Below the pieces are notes generated by a model. The model was not told the origin of the DNA. It ran no database searches and was given only the letters and a program-made list of their open reading frames with translations. From Eudoraea sp. (GTDB taxonomy: Bacteria; Bacteroidota; Bacteroidia; Flavobacteriales; Flavobacteriaceae), in contig JAHEHU010000011.1 of NCBI GenBank assembly GCA_024639765.1, forward strand, positions 1-49,890: a stretch of DNA of 49,890 nt. The letters are read 5' to 3'. Both the position numbers and the translations under genes were made by a program. Shown piece by piece: positions 1-7,125 of this stretch. Numbering within the stretch: the first letter of the stretch is position 1; every line of letters starts with the position of its first letter.

Positions 1-4
1 GCAA

Positions 5-30
5 ATCAAAAAGGGGATGCTGCCGCATCC
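5..30 (-). terminator. Rho-independent terminator on the minus strand
   Basis: On the minus strand GGATGC, a 4-nt loop and GCATCC form a 6-bp stem (15-30), followed by a T-rich run at 8-12. It is the second of two terminator-like hairpins downstream of the tRNA-Lys gene. It could also end a different transcript arriving from higher coordinates. Confidence 0.55.
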
Positions 31-50
31 TGAATCCAGTCGCTCTCAAA

Positions 51-84
51 AACAAAAAGCGAGCTATTTGTTTTAGCTCGCTTT
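51..84 (-). terminator. Rho-independent terminator downstream of tRNA-Lys
   Basis: A perfect 11-bp inverted repeat (arms 56-66 and 74-84, AAAGCGAGCTA and its complement) has a 7-nt loop and is followed on the minus strand by a T-rich run. It lies about 30 nt past the tRNA 3' end and would terminate the tRNA transcript. Confidence 0.75.
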
Positions 85-112
85 GAATTCTGTGATCTTT
101 TTGATTTGCTAG

Positions 113-185
113 TGACCTGGCTGGGGCTCGAACCCAGGACCCTCTCCTTAAAAGGGAGATGCTCTACCAACTGAGCTACCAGGTC
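113..185 (-). tRNA. tRNA-Lys (anticodon UUU)
   Basis: The minus strand folds as a full cloverleaf. The acceptor stem is GACCTGG/CCAGGTC, the D arm contains AGCTCAGTTGGTAGAGC, the anticodon stem TCTCC/GGAGA encloses the loop CTTTTAA with anticodon TTT, and the T arm contains GGTTCGAGCC. The discriminator base is A and the CCA end is not encoded. The length is 73 nt. A promoter lies upstream at 242-271 and a terminator downstream at 51-84, so the gene appears to be transcribed alone. Confidence 0.96.
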
Positions 186-241
186 AAAATGTTAAAGGTC
201 GTTTTCCCTTAGGAATCTCTCAGGTACTCCCTAAGAGGGTG

Positions 242-271
242 CAAATATACTATCTATAATCTATTTTTCAA
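242..271 (-). promoter_or_regulatory. Bacteroidota-type promoter for tRNA-Lys
   Basis: On the minus strand there is TTG (271-269), a 19-nt spacer, then TATATTTG (249-242). This matches the TTG / TAnnTTTG consensus of Bacteroidota sigma-70-like promoters with ideal spacing. Transcription would start near 235, leaving a leader of about 50 nt before the tRNA. Confidence 0.8.
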
Positions 272-344
272 GACCGAGAGGGTAGAATTTTATTTTTTTT
301 TGAATATCCCCGTAATTGCGCCATTTTTACCAAAAAATATCACA

Positions 345-860
345 GTGATCATTGTTCTCGTTGGGTATATGGGTAGTGGGAAATCGGTTGTTGGGAAATT
401 GCTGGCGCATACCCTGCAACTGCCTTTTATAGATCTTGATGAATATATTGAAAGCGAAGTACAAAAAAGTATTTCACAGCTATTCAAAGAGAAAGGAGAG
501 ATCTATTTTAGAAAGAAAGAGCATGAATGTCTTCAGAAAGTGCTTGCAGATCATGATCATCTGGTATTGGCAACCGGCGGGGGTACCCCATGCTACTCCG
601 GTAATATGGAGTTCTTACTCAATAAAACCACAAATGTTTTTTATCTGCAGGTGTCCGTCCCGGAACTATCCAGAAGGCTCTCAAAAGAGAAACTACACAG
701 GCCAATAATAAGCCATCTAAGTGAGGAGGCCCTCCCTGAATACATTGGCAAACATCTCTTTGAACGCAATCCTTTTTATATGATGGCAAACCATACCATA
801 TTTTGTGACCAGAGATCCGTAGAGAGCGTTGTAAAAGAAATAACAGAATTTTTAGTCTAG
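345..860 (+). CDS. aroK: Shikimate kinase
   Basis: It phosphorylates shikimate to shikimate 3-phosphate with ATP, in the cytoplasmic pathway to aromatic amino acids. The P-loop GYMGSGKS lies at residues 7-14, the acidic D30/D32 pair matches the shikimate and Mg site, and a GGG motif follows at about residue 77. I chose the GTG at 345, giving 171 residues, because family members begin just before the P-loop strand; an in-frame TTG at 300 would add 15 unconserved residues. No Shine-Dalgarno sequence is visible. The 3' end overlaps the convergent phosphoribosyltransferase gene by 9 nt. Confidence 0.93.
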   Translation: MIIVLVGYMGSGKSVVGKLLAHTLQLPFIDLDEYIESEVQKSISQLFKEKGEIYFRKKEHECLQKVLADHDHLVLATGGGTPCYSGNMEFLLNKTTNVFYLQVSVPELSRRLSKEKLHRPIISHLSEEALPEYIGKHLFERNPFYMMANHTIFCDQRSVESVVKEITEFLV

Positions 861-1349
861 ATAAACCTCGTCTTTTTTAGGCTTGAAACGAACATGAACA
901 TGCTCCTGCAGCGAGGTAGAAAGGGAGATGCCTTTATAATCTGCCTTTACCGGATATCTTTTATGGTTTCGGTTCACAAGAACAGCGGTCTTTAACTGCT
1001 TCAATGGTGTTTTTAAAAAGTGGTGTACTCCATAGATCAGTGTGGAACCAGAATTCAGCACATCATCAACAAGGACAATAGAGCTATTTTTATATTCATC
1101 TTCCGGGATAGAAGTGGTAACACCGCTTTTCAAAGGGTTGGTCTTATCCATCTTAACCTTGCACAACAGTATCTCGGCCTCGGTGATCTGCTTTAATACG
1201 CTTTGGATCTTCTTTGCAAAATCTAAACCACCCCCTTCAATGCCCGCAACAAAGATCCTTTTCTCTTCAACATTCGCCTCTAAGATCTGATAGGCTATAC
1301 GGCGAATGATATGTTCAATTTGATGATGATTCAGGATTTTATTTTCCAT
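852..1349 (-). CDS. Phosphoribosyltransferase family protein (PyrR-like)
   Basis: This is a 165-residue type I phosphoribosyltransferase. The PRPP-binding signature VLVDDVLNSGST is at about residues 92-103, and the N-terminal half has the alpha/beta pattern of the family. Relatives in this phylum are often annotated as PyrR or as a general phosphoribosyltransferase, but the true substrate is not known. PyrR proper combines uracil phosphoribosyltransferase activity with RNA-binding attenuation of pyr operons; there is no pyr gene nearby, so I do not assign that role. It follows the methyltransferase gene by 3 nt on the same strand, which suggests cotranscription with it and the S4-domain gene. 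Confidence 0.85.
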   Translation of the reverse strand: MENKILNHHQIEHIIRRIAYQILEANVEEKRIFVAGIEGGGLDFAKKIQSVLKQITEAEILLCKVKMDKTNPLKSGVTTSIPEDEYKNSSIVLVDDVLNSGSTLIYGVHHFLKTPLKQLKTAVLVNRNHKRYPVKADYKGISLSTSLQEHVHVRFKPKKDEVYLD

Positions 1350-1352
1350 GGG

Positions 1353-1943
1353 TCAGTCAGATTTCTTCTCAAAGATAAAAAAGAGTTCGGTTCCCTGCCT
1401 CGGTGGAATCGAATTATAGGCACGTTCTAATTTCCTGATGTGAAAATATCTGCTAAAAAGCGAACTGTACATTTCCAGGTTTCCGCCAAAAGGAGGCCCT
1501 TGTTCCGTTAGGGGGAAATCAAATAAGAGACCGGCCAGTAGACCTCCTTCCTTTAAGAGTTGTCTCATTTTTTGGGCATAACCTTCCCTGTATTTGGGTA
1601 AAAGGGCACAGAAAAACGTTTGTTCCAGTATAAGATCAAAATCTGATAATTCCAGATCAAAAAAATCGCCGACCAACAATTGGCTATTAGGGAACTCCGG
1701 GTGTTTCTCTTGAAAATCTTGTAGTGGTTTTTCACTAATATCAATTGCATACACATACTTGAAACCTTGCTCAAACAAATAACCTACTTCATACCCATTT
1801 CCTGCTCCCGGTACTAATATCTTCAGATCCTTGTTTGACAGCTGGTCTATGTATTCCTTTAAGGGTGTAGAGATATTTCCAACATCCCAGCCCAGCCTGT
1901 TTTCCAAATAACGCTGATCCCAATAGTTTTTACTCCCCTTCAT
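1353..1943 (-). CDS. TPMT-family class I SAM-dependent methyltransferase
   Basis: About 196 residues. The N-terminal WDQRYLENRLGWD pattern is typical of the thiopurine S-methyltransferase (TPMT/TMT) family, followed by the SAM motif VPGAGNGYEV (44-53) and an acidic motif-II residue in AIDIS. Family members methylate sulfur, selenium or tellurium compounds or other small nucleophiles; the substrate here cannot be read from the sequence. I took ATG 1943, which overlaps the upstream S4-domain gene by 14 nt; ATG 1955 is also possible and adds MIIL. Translation is probably coupled to the upstream gene. Confidence 0.85.
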   Translation of the reverse strand: MKGSKNYWDQRYLENRLGWDVGNISTPLKEYIDQLSNKDLKILVPGAGNGYEVGYLFEQGFKYVYAIDISEKPLQDFQEKHPEFPNSQLLVGDFFDLELSDFDLILEQTFFCALLPKYREGYAQKMRQLLKEGGLLAGLLFDFPLTEQGPPFGGNLEMYSSLFSRYFHIRKLERAYNSIPPRQGTELFFIFEKKSD

Positions 1944-2301
1944 CAAGATAATCATCTATGGTTCGTCTGTCTTTTTTAGTGGGCCTGCCGGTTCCTTTTT
2001 TTCTGTAATACTCCTTGGCAAGCTTTTGAATTTCCTGATGTTCTAATGCTTCCGCGGGGGTGGTATCTACCCTGTATAAGCCTACAATTTTAGCAGCAAC
2101 TCTGCTATCCGGAATCTCTAGTACTGTTAGCTGATAATGGATCTGATTCTTGCGAACAATGAGTTTGTCCGTGGGAAAGACCTCTCTGGAAGGCTTTACA
2201 ACCTGGTTATTGATCTGTATATGGCCTTTTTTGCAAGCCTCAGTGGCCTGGTTACGTGTCTTGTAGTAACGGGTGCACCATAAGTACTTATCTATGCGCA
2301 T
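1930..2301 (-). CDS. S4-domain RNA-binding protein (Hsp15-like)
   Basis: A 123-residue basic protein whose N-terminus (MRIDKYLWCTRYYKTR, then CKKGHIQINNQVVKPSREV) is a complete S4 RNA-binding domain as in Hsp15/HslR. Hsp15 of E. coli binds stalled 50S subunits carrying nascent tRNA; a related role is plausible here but inferred. The C-terminus is rich in Lys, Arg and acidic residues. The ATG at 2301 was chosen because the S4 domain starts exactly there; the open frame runs 28 codons further with no homology. It heads the leftward set with the methyltransferase and phosphoribosyltransferase genes and is divergent from the FKBP lipoprotein gene. Confidence 0.88.
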   Translation of the reverse strand: MRIDKYLWCTRYYKTRNQATEACKKGHIQINNQVVKPSREVFPTDKLIVRKNQIHYQLTVLEIPDSRVAAKIVGLYRVDTTPAEALEHQEIQKLAKEYYRKKGTGRPTKKDRRTIDDYLDEGE

Positions 2302-2379
2302 AAACAAACTAAATTCTTTGTTAAGGTCTTCAACAAAAATAGGGGAAAATTGTATCTTGCGGGCGTTAAAAGGAAAGCT

Positions 2380-3324
2380 ATGCAATTAAGAAAAGTCGTT
2401 CTTGCAATGACAGTGTTCATTTTTATGCTGTCTTGTAATAATGATGACGGCCCCGGATTCGATCTTATTCCTCCCAGATTATTAAGTGAAGTGGTTGTTG
2501 AGGATGCGGCAGCGCTCCAGGCCTATCTGGAAACTCATTTTTATAATTATGAGGATTTTGAGAACCCTCCCGCCAATTTTGATTTTCAGGTACAACTAGA
2601 CACCATAGCGGGTGCCAATAGTGATAAGCGCCCCCTGATACAAGATGTTCAATCCTTGACACTTGAGGTCTCATCAGAAGATTTTGAGCTCGAAGACAAT
2701 GAGACCGTGGCACACACATTGTATTATCTCATTGCGCGGCAGGGGCAAGGAGGAAGTCCTACCTCTGCAGATTCTACCTATATCCGTTATCAGGGATCCT
2801 TACTAAATGGAAATTTGTTTGATGGCACTTCGGACTATACCTGGCAATATCTTCCCTTTTTCCTGCGCGGTTATTCTCAGGCAATATCTAACTTCAGAGT
2901 AGGAGATGCTATTGTGGAAAACCCCGATGGCACCACGGAAATTACCAATGGAGGGGTAGGGGTAATGTTCCTTCCTTCAGGATTGGCATATTTCAATGGT
3001 AGTTCTAACGGTATTCCACCGTATTCTCCGCTGATTTTTACGATCTCAACTGGGTTATATATACCGGATACCGATTATGATGGGGACGGTATTCCATCAA
3101 TCATGGAGGACCTTAACGGAGATGGTGACGTAACGAATGACAACACGGACGTAGATCGTGAAAGGGCTATACGTTCGCCCGCTTTCCCGAATCATCTGGA
3201 CCCCGATGATGATGAAGATGGTATTCTCACCAGAGATGAAATAATTATTGACGATCAGGGAAATATTAGTTTTCCTGATGATGATAATGATGGGATCCCG
3301 AATTATCTGGATCGTGATAGTTGA
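2380..3324 (+). CDS. FKBP-type peptidyl-prolyl isomerase lipoprotein with C-terminal Ca-binding repeats
   Basis: 314 residues. A lipoprotein signal with lipobox MLSC puts the lipidated cysteine at 19, so it is exported and membrane-anchored. Residues about 112-226 resemble an FKBP domain (RYQGSLLNGNLFDGT, then a TGxG-like region and the closing PPYSPLIFTIS strand). Residues 228-314 are very acidic with repeated DxDxDGDGI units, such as TDYDGDGIPS, DDDEDGILT and DDDNDGIPN, as in thrombospondin type 3 or EF-hand-like calcium repeats. It probably assists folding at the cell surface or in the periplasm. The start is ATG 2380; a TTG 30 nt upstream is unlikely because the signal peptide begins here. 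Confidence 0.85.
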   Translation: MQLRKVVLAMTVFIFMLSCNNDDGPGFDLIPPRLLSEVVVEDAAALQAYLETHFYNYEDFENPPANFDFQVQLDTIAGANSDKRPLIQDVQSLTLEVSSEDFELEDNETVAHTLYYLIARQGQGGSPTSADSTYIRYQGSLLNGNLFDGTSDYTWQYLPFFLRGYSQAISNFRVGDAIVENPDGTTEITNGGVGVMFLPSGLAYFNGSSNGIPPYSPLIFTISTGLYIPDTDYDGDGIPSIMEDLNGDGDVTNDNTDVDRERAIRSPAFPNHLDPDDDEDGILTRDEIIIDDQGNISFPDDDNDGIPNYLDRDS

Positions 3325-3338
3325 TCCACAATAAGAAA

Positions 3339-3369
3339 TAAAAAAAGCCCTGAAATTTCAGGGCTTTTT
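3339..3369. terminator. Bidirectional terminator
   Basis: A hairpin with arms AAAAAGCCCTGAAA/TTTCAGGGCTTTTT is flanked by A and T runs on both sides. It sits between the convergent FKBP lipoprotein and beta-barrel genes and can terminate both. Confidence 0.9.
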
Positions 3370-3373
3370 CTTT

Positions 3374-3961
3374 CTATAACTTTAAGGAGAAGCTTAAGAT
3401 AAGCTGATCTGGTCTTGTATCGATCCTGCTTTCTCCCACTGTGGTAATATTGGTGTTGATGAACCTGGCTTCATTATCACTAAATCCGCGTTCGTAGCGC
3501 AGATCAATGCCCAACTTGCCAAGATTAAGACCTGCTCCAATATTTACGCCTACCGTAAAATCGTTTTTGATGTCATTGATGGTAATGCCATCATATTTTG
3601 TATTCAGGATATACTGAAATGCAGGTCCGGCAAAGACATGTAAAGGGCCAATTACCTTAGTTCCCAACAAGACAGGAACGTCTAGCTTTTGCATTTTAAA
3701 ATCGTCATTATCGTAATCAGATTTTGTGCTGGTATATACCAATTCCGGACGCAGGTAAACGCTGCTCCCTATCTGACCAAAAAATCCGATATGGTAGCCC
3801 ACGTTTCGATCCGGATTTCTGGCTGCTGCACTGGCAGATTCAAAATAATCCCCGTTCGCATTGTAATTGAGTCCGGCTTTAATTCCAAATTTAGAATCGG
3901 TTTGCCCAAAGGAAATTGCGGTAAAGGCAGCAAAAGCCACCATAAGAAGTGTTTTTTTCAT
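3374..3961 (-). CDS. Outer-membrane beta-barrel protein (porin family, PF13568-like)
   Basis: 195 residues. A cleavable signal peptide (MKKTLLMVAFAAFTAISFGQ) precedes alternating amphipathic strands: FGIKAGLNYN, VGYHIGFFGQIG, VYLRPELVYT, VFAGPAFQYIL, VGVNIGAGLNLGKLGIDLRYERGF, and the C-terminal LILSFSLKL. This is the small outer-membrane barrel family common in Bacteroidota. Its cargo or function is unknown. It lies just downstream of the transketolase genes on the same strand but separated by 50 nt, and has the shared terminator at its 3' end. Confidence 0.88.
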   Translation of the reverse strand: MKKTLLMVAFAAFTAISFGQTDSKFGIKAGLNYNANGDYFESASAAARNPDRNVGYHIGFFGQIGSSVYLRPELVYTSTKSDYDNDDFKMQKLDVPVLLGTKVIGPLHVFAGPAFQYILNTKYDGITINDIKNDFTVGVNIGAGLNLGKLGIDLRYERGFSDNEARFINTNITTVGESRIDTRPDQLILSFSLKL

Positions 3962-4011
3962 AATGTGTTCTTTTTAAGATATACTCTTGGTATCAAAAAT
4001 GGTACCGAAGC

Positions 4012-4968
4012 TTATTTTTTTCTCGTTAACACCTGTAAAACGGCCTTCTCTATCGCTTTATTGTTCAATCCGTATTTTTCCATTAATTGGTCTGAAGTAC
4101 CACTTTCCCCAAAGGTGTCCTGTACGGCTACAAATTCTTGTGGTACCGGGTAGTGTTGGGTTAGTGTACGGGATACACTTTCTCCCAGGCCTCCTAAAAA
4201 ATTGTGTTCCTCAGCGGTTACAACGCAGCCTGTTTTGCGGATGGAGGCCAGTAATGCCTTCTCATCCAATGGTTTTATGGTATGGATGTTAATTACCTCT
4301 GCAGAGACACCTTGTGTTTCCAACGCCTCTGCCGCTACCAAAGCCTCCCAGACCAGATGGCCTGTTGCAACTATGGTGACATCCGTACCTTCTGAAAGAA
4401 CAATAGCTTTTCCGATCTCAAACTGTTGATCTGTGGCTGTGAAATTTGGCACTTTTGGTCTGCCAAAGCGGAGATAAACCGGGCCGTGGTGTTCAGCGAT
4501 GGCCAGCGTTGCAGCTTTTGTTTGATTGTAGTCGCAGGTATTGATCACGGTCATACCCGGTAGCATCTTCATCATTCCGATATCTTCCAGGATCTGATGC
4601 GTAGCACCATCCTCACCTAGTGTGAGACCGGCATGCGAGGCACATATCTTTACATTTTTGTCTGAATACGCAATAGATTGCCTTATCTGATCGTACACCC
4701 TTCCTGTTGAGAAGTTCGCAAAGGTTCCTGTAAATGGAATATATCCTCCAACAGTAAGCCCTGCAGCAATGCCCATCATATTCGCTTCTGCGATCCCTAC
4801 TTGGAAGAATCGTTCGGGGTTTTCTTCTATGAACTGTTCAATTTTTAATGACCCTACAAGATCTGCACATAGCGCCACTACTTTTGGATTGGATCTTCCT
4901 AGTTCGGTCATACCTGCACCGTAACCACTGCGGGTATCTTTTTTTCCTTGATCGATATATTTTTTCAT
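4012..4968 (-). CDS. Transketolase, C-terminal subunit
   Basis: 318 residues covering the pyrimidine-binding (Pyr) and C-terminal domains of transketolase, as in DxS and the E1-beta family: GMTELGRSNPKVVALCADL, then EANMMGIAAGL, SHAGLTLGEDGATHQ and the C-terminal GLGESVSRTL and GESGTSDQLMEKYGL. The partner gene immediately upstream encodes the TPP domain, so together they form a split transketolase that moves two-carbon units in the non-oxidative pentose phosphate pathway. The intergenic gap is 21 nt, indicating one operon. Split enzymes are known in archaea and in many Bacteroidota. Confidence 0.92.
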   Translation of the reverse strand: MKKYIDQGKKDTRSGYGAGMTELGRSNPKVVALCADLVGSLKIEQFIEENPERFFQVGIAEANMMGIAAGLTVGGYIPFTGTFANFSTGRVYDQIRQSIAYSDKNVKICASHAGLTLGEDGATHQILEDIGMMKMLPGMTVINTCDYNQTKAATLAIAEHHGPVYLRFGRPKVPNFTATDQQFEIGKAIVLSEGTDVTIVATGHLVWEALVAAEALETQGVSAEVINIHTIKPLDEKALLASIRKTGCVVTAEEHNFLGGLGESVSRTLTQHYPVPQEFVAVQDTFGESGTSDQLMEKYGLNNKAIEKAVLQVLTRKK

Positions 4969-4989
4969 TTGCTTGTCCTAATAAGTATA

Positions 4990-5835
4990 TTAATAATCCC
5001 CAAGGGTTTCAGGGTTTTGTGCCAAAGCGGTTGCAAGTTGTTCATCATTGGGCGCTTTACCATGCCATGCATGGGTATGCATCATAAAATCTACCCCATT
5101 TCCCATGACGGTATGCATTATAATGCACACGGGTTTTCCTTTGCCAGTTCTGCTTTTGGCTTCCTTCATGGTCTGGATGATCGCTTTAATATCATTCCCT
5201 TCTTTCAGTTCAATAACATCCCATCCAAAAACCCTGAACTTAGCACCCACATCGCCAAGAGACATCACATCTTCGGTATTGCCATCAATTTGCTGTTCAT
5301 TTCTATCGATGGTGGCGATCAGGTTGTCAACTTTTTTGCTGCCGGCGTACATAATGGCTTCCCAATTCTGACCCTCCTGTAATTCACCGTCACCATGAAG
5401 GCTATACACAAGATGATCATCCCCATTGAGCTTTTTCGCCAGGGCAGCACCTATAGCAACAGACATTCCCTGCCCTAAGGATCCGGAGGCGATGCGCACC
5501 CCGGGTAAGCCGTCATGGGTAGTAGGATGTCCCTGTAAACGAGAATTCAGTAATCTGAATGTATTCAATTCTTTTATTGGAAAATATCCCTTGCGCGCCA
5601 GAACACTGTAATATACCGGAGAGATGTGTCCGTTGGAAAGGAAAAATATATCCTCTCCAATACCATCCATTGAAAAGGTCTTCTTCAGTTCCATAACTTC
5701 ATAATAAAGGGCAATAAAAAATTCTGTACATCCCAGTGATCCCCCCGGGTGTCCAGAGTTTACCTTATGTACCATACGCACAATATCTCGGCGCACCTGA
5801 ACAACGGTCTCTTCTAGTTCTTGTAATGTTGGCAT
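4990..5835 (-). CDS. Transketolase, N-terminal (TPP-binding) subunit
   Basis: 281 residues. The substrate-binding VNSGHPGGSLG and the thiamine pyrophosphate motif GDGELQEGQNWEA (GDG ... N type) are both present. With the C-terminal subunit encoded directly downstream it forms a complete cytoplasmic transketolase. I chose ATG 5835 (MPTLQELEE); the open frame continues 18 codons upstream to an alternative start that lacks family similarity. The gene is divergent from tgt. Confidence 0.92.
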   Translation of the reverse strand: MPTLQELEETVVQVRRDIVRMVHKVNSGHPGGSLGCTEFFIALYYEVMELKKTFSMDGIGEDIFFLSNGHISPVYYSVLARKGYFPIKELNTFRLLNSRLQGHPTTHDGLPGVRIASGSLGQGMSVAIGAALAKKLNGDDHLVYSLHGDGELQEGQNWEAIMYAGSKKVDNLIATIDRNEQQIDGNTEDVMSLGDVGAKFRVFGWDVIELKEGNDIKAIIQTMKEAKSRTGKGKPVCIIMHTVMGNGVDFMMHTHAWHGKAPNDEQLATALAQNPETLGDY

Positions 5836-5970
5836 AATTATATTCTTGAATTCGGAGCTAAAAGTAACCGCAATCTTTGGCTTGTACAAAGGGAGTTATT
5901 ACATTTTATCAACGAGTTTACAGCCCTTGAACTTTATTTTTTTGTTAAGGAAAATCTATGCAGTGTTACC

Positions 5971-5978
5971 TATCTTTG
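5971..5978 (+). promoter_or_regulatory. -7 promoter box for tgt
   Basis: TATCTTTG matches TAnnTTTG exactly. It lies 16 nt before the TTG start of tgt, so the leader is only about 10 nt. A T-rich segment with TTG at 5942-5944 is 26 nt upstream, longer than ideal, so the -33 element is uncertain. Confidence 0.6.
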
Positions 5979-5994
5979 CGATTCAATACGCTAT

Positions 5995-7125
5995 TTGCAA
6001 TTTTCACTACTACATACAGATACATCTACTAAGGCAAGGGCCGGCGAAATGATCACGGACCATGGTGTTATTAAAACACCCATATTTATGCCGGTAGGAA
6101 CGGTGGCTTCCGTGAAGGGTATCCATCAGAAAGAATTGCGTGAAGAAATAGATCCCGATATTATCCTTGGAAACACCTATCATTTGTATTTAAGGCCCAC
6201 TACAGAAATCTTACAAAAGGCAGGGGGCTTACATGCTTTTATGGGCTGGGACCGGAATATCCTGACGGATAGTGGCGGCTATCAGGTGTATTCACTTTCG
6301 GCAAACAGGAAGATCAGAGAAGAAGGAGTAAAATTTAAATCGCATATCGATGGTTCTTCACATATGTTCACGCCAGAGAATGTCATGGAGATTCAAAGGA
6401 CCATTGGCGCAGATATCATCATGGCTTTCGATGAATGCACGCCCTATCCCTGCGAGTACGATTACGCCAAGAAATCTATGCACATGACCCATAGATGGTT
6501 AGACCGTTGTATAAGACATCTCAAAAAGACTCCATTGATATATGGATATTCACAGACATTCTTCCCAATAGTTCAGGGGTCCACTTTTAAAGATCTCAGA
6601 AGACAATCTGCCGAATATATAGCCGGGGTAGGAGCCGAAGGCAATGCTATTGGCGGGTTATCTGTTGGAGAGCCTGCAGAAGAGATGTATGCAATGACGG
6701 AAGTGGTCTGCGATATATTACCCGAGGATAAGCCCAGGTATTTGATGGGTGTAGGTACACCTATCAATATTCTGGAGAACATTGCCTTGGGGATAGATAT
6801 GTTCGATTGTGTAATGCCCACTCGTAATGGACGTAACGGAATGTTATTTACTGCACACGGCACTATCAACATTAAGAACAAGAAATGGGAAGATGATTTT
6901 TCACCCATAGATGAGAACGGACCAACCTTTGTGGACAGGGAATATACAAAGGCATATCTTCGGCATCTTTTTGCCGCTAACGAATATCTGGGGAGGCAGA
7001 TAGCCAGTATCCATAATCTTGGATTTTATTTATGGTTGGTGCGCGAAGCGAGAAATCATATTTTAGCGGGAGATTTTGGTGCCTGGAAAACAATGATGGT
7101 AAAACAAATGGATAAACGCTTGTAA
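5995..7125 (+). CDS. tgt: tRNA-guanine(34) transglycosylase, without zinc-site cysteines
   Basis: 376 residues. It exchanges guanine 34 of tRNAs with GUN anticodons for preQ1 in queuosine synthesis. The substrate-binding motif TDSGGYQVYS is at about 91-100, and the nucleophile segment GIDMFDCVMPTR is at about 266-277. The usual C-terminal zinc site (CxCxxC plus a distant His) is altered: the segment at about 303-314 reads SPIDENGPTFVD with no cysteine, although the His (about 340, SIHNL) remains. The start is TTG 5995, which matches the usual family N-terminus; no ATG lies close by. It is first in an operon with the LptF/LptG and EamA genes and its stop overlaps the next start (TAATG). Confidence 0.95.
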   Translation: MQFSLLHTDTSTKARAGEMITDHGVIKTPIFMPVGTVASVKGIHQKELREEIDPDIILGNTYHLYLRPTTEILQKAGGLHAFMGWDRNILTDSGGYQVYSLSANRKIREEGVKFKSHIDGSSHMFTPENVMEIQRTIGADIIMAFDECTPYPCEYDYAKKSMHMTHRWLDRCIRHLKKTPLIYGYSQTFFPIVQGSTFKDLRRQSAEYIAGVGAEGNAIGGLSVGEPAEEMYAMTEVVCDILPEDKPRYLMGVGTPINILENIALGIDMFDCVMPTRNGRNGMLFTAHGTINIKNKKWEDDFSPIDENGPTFVDREYTKAYLRHLFAANEYLGRQIASIHNLGFYLWLVREARNHILAGDFGAWKTMMVKQMDKRL

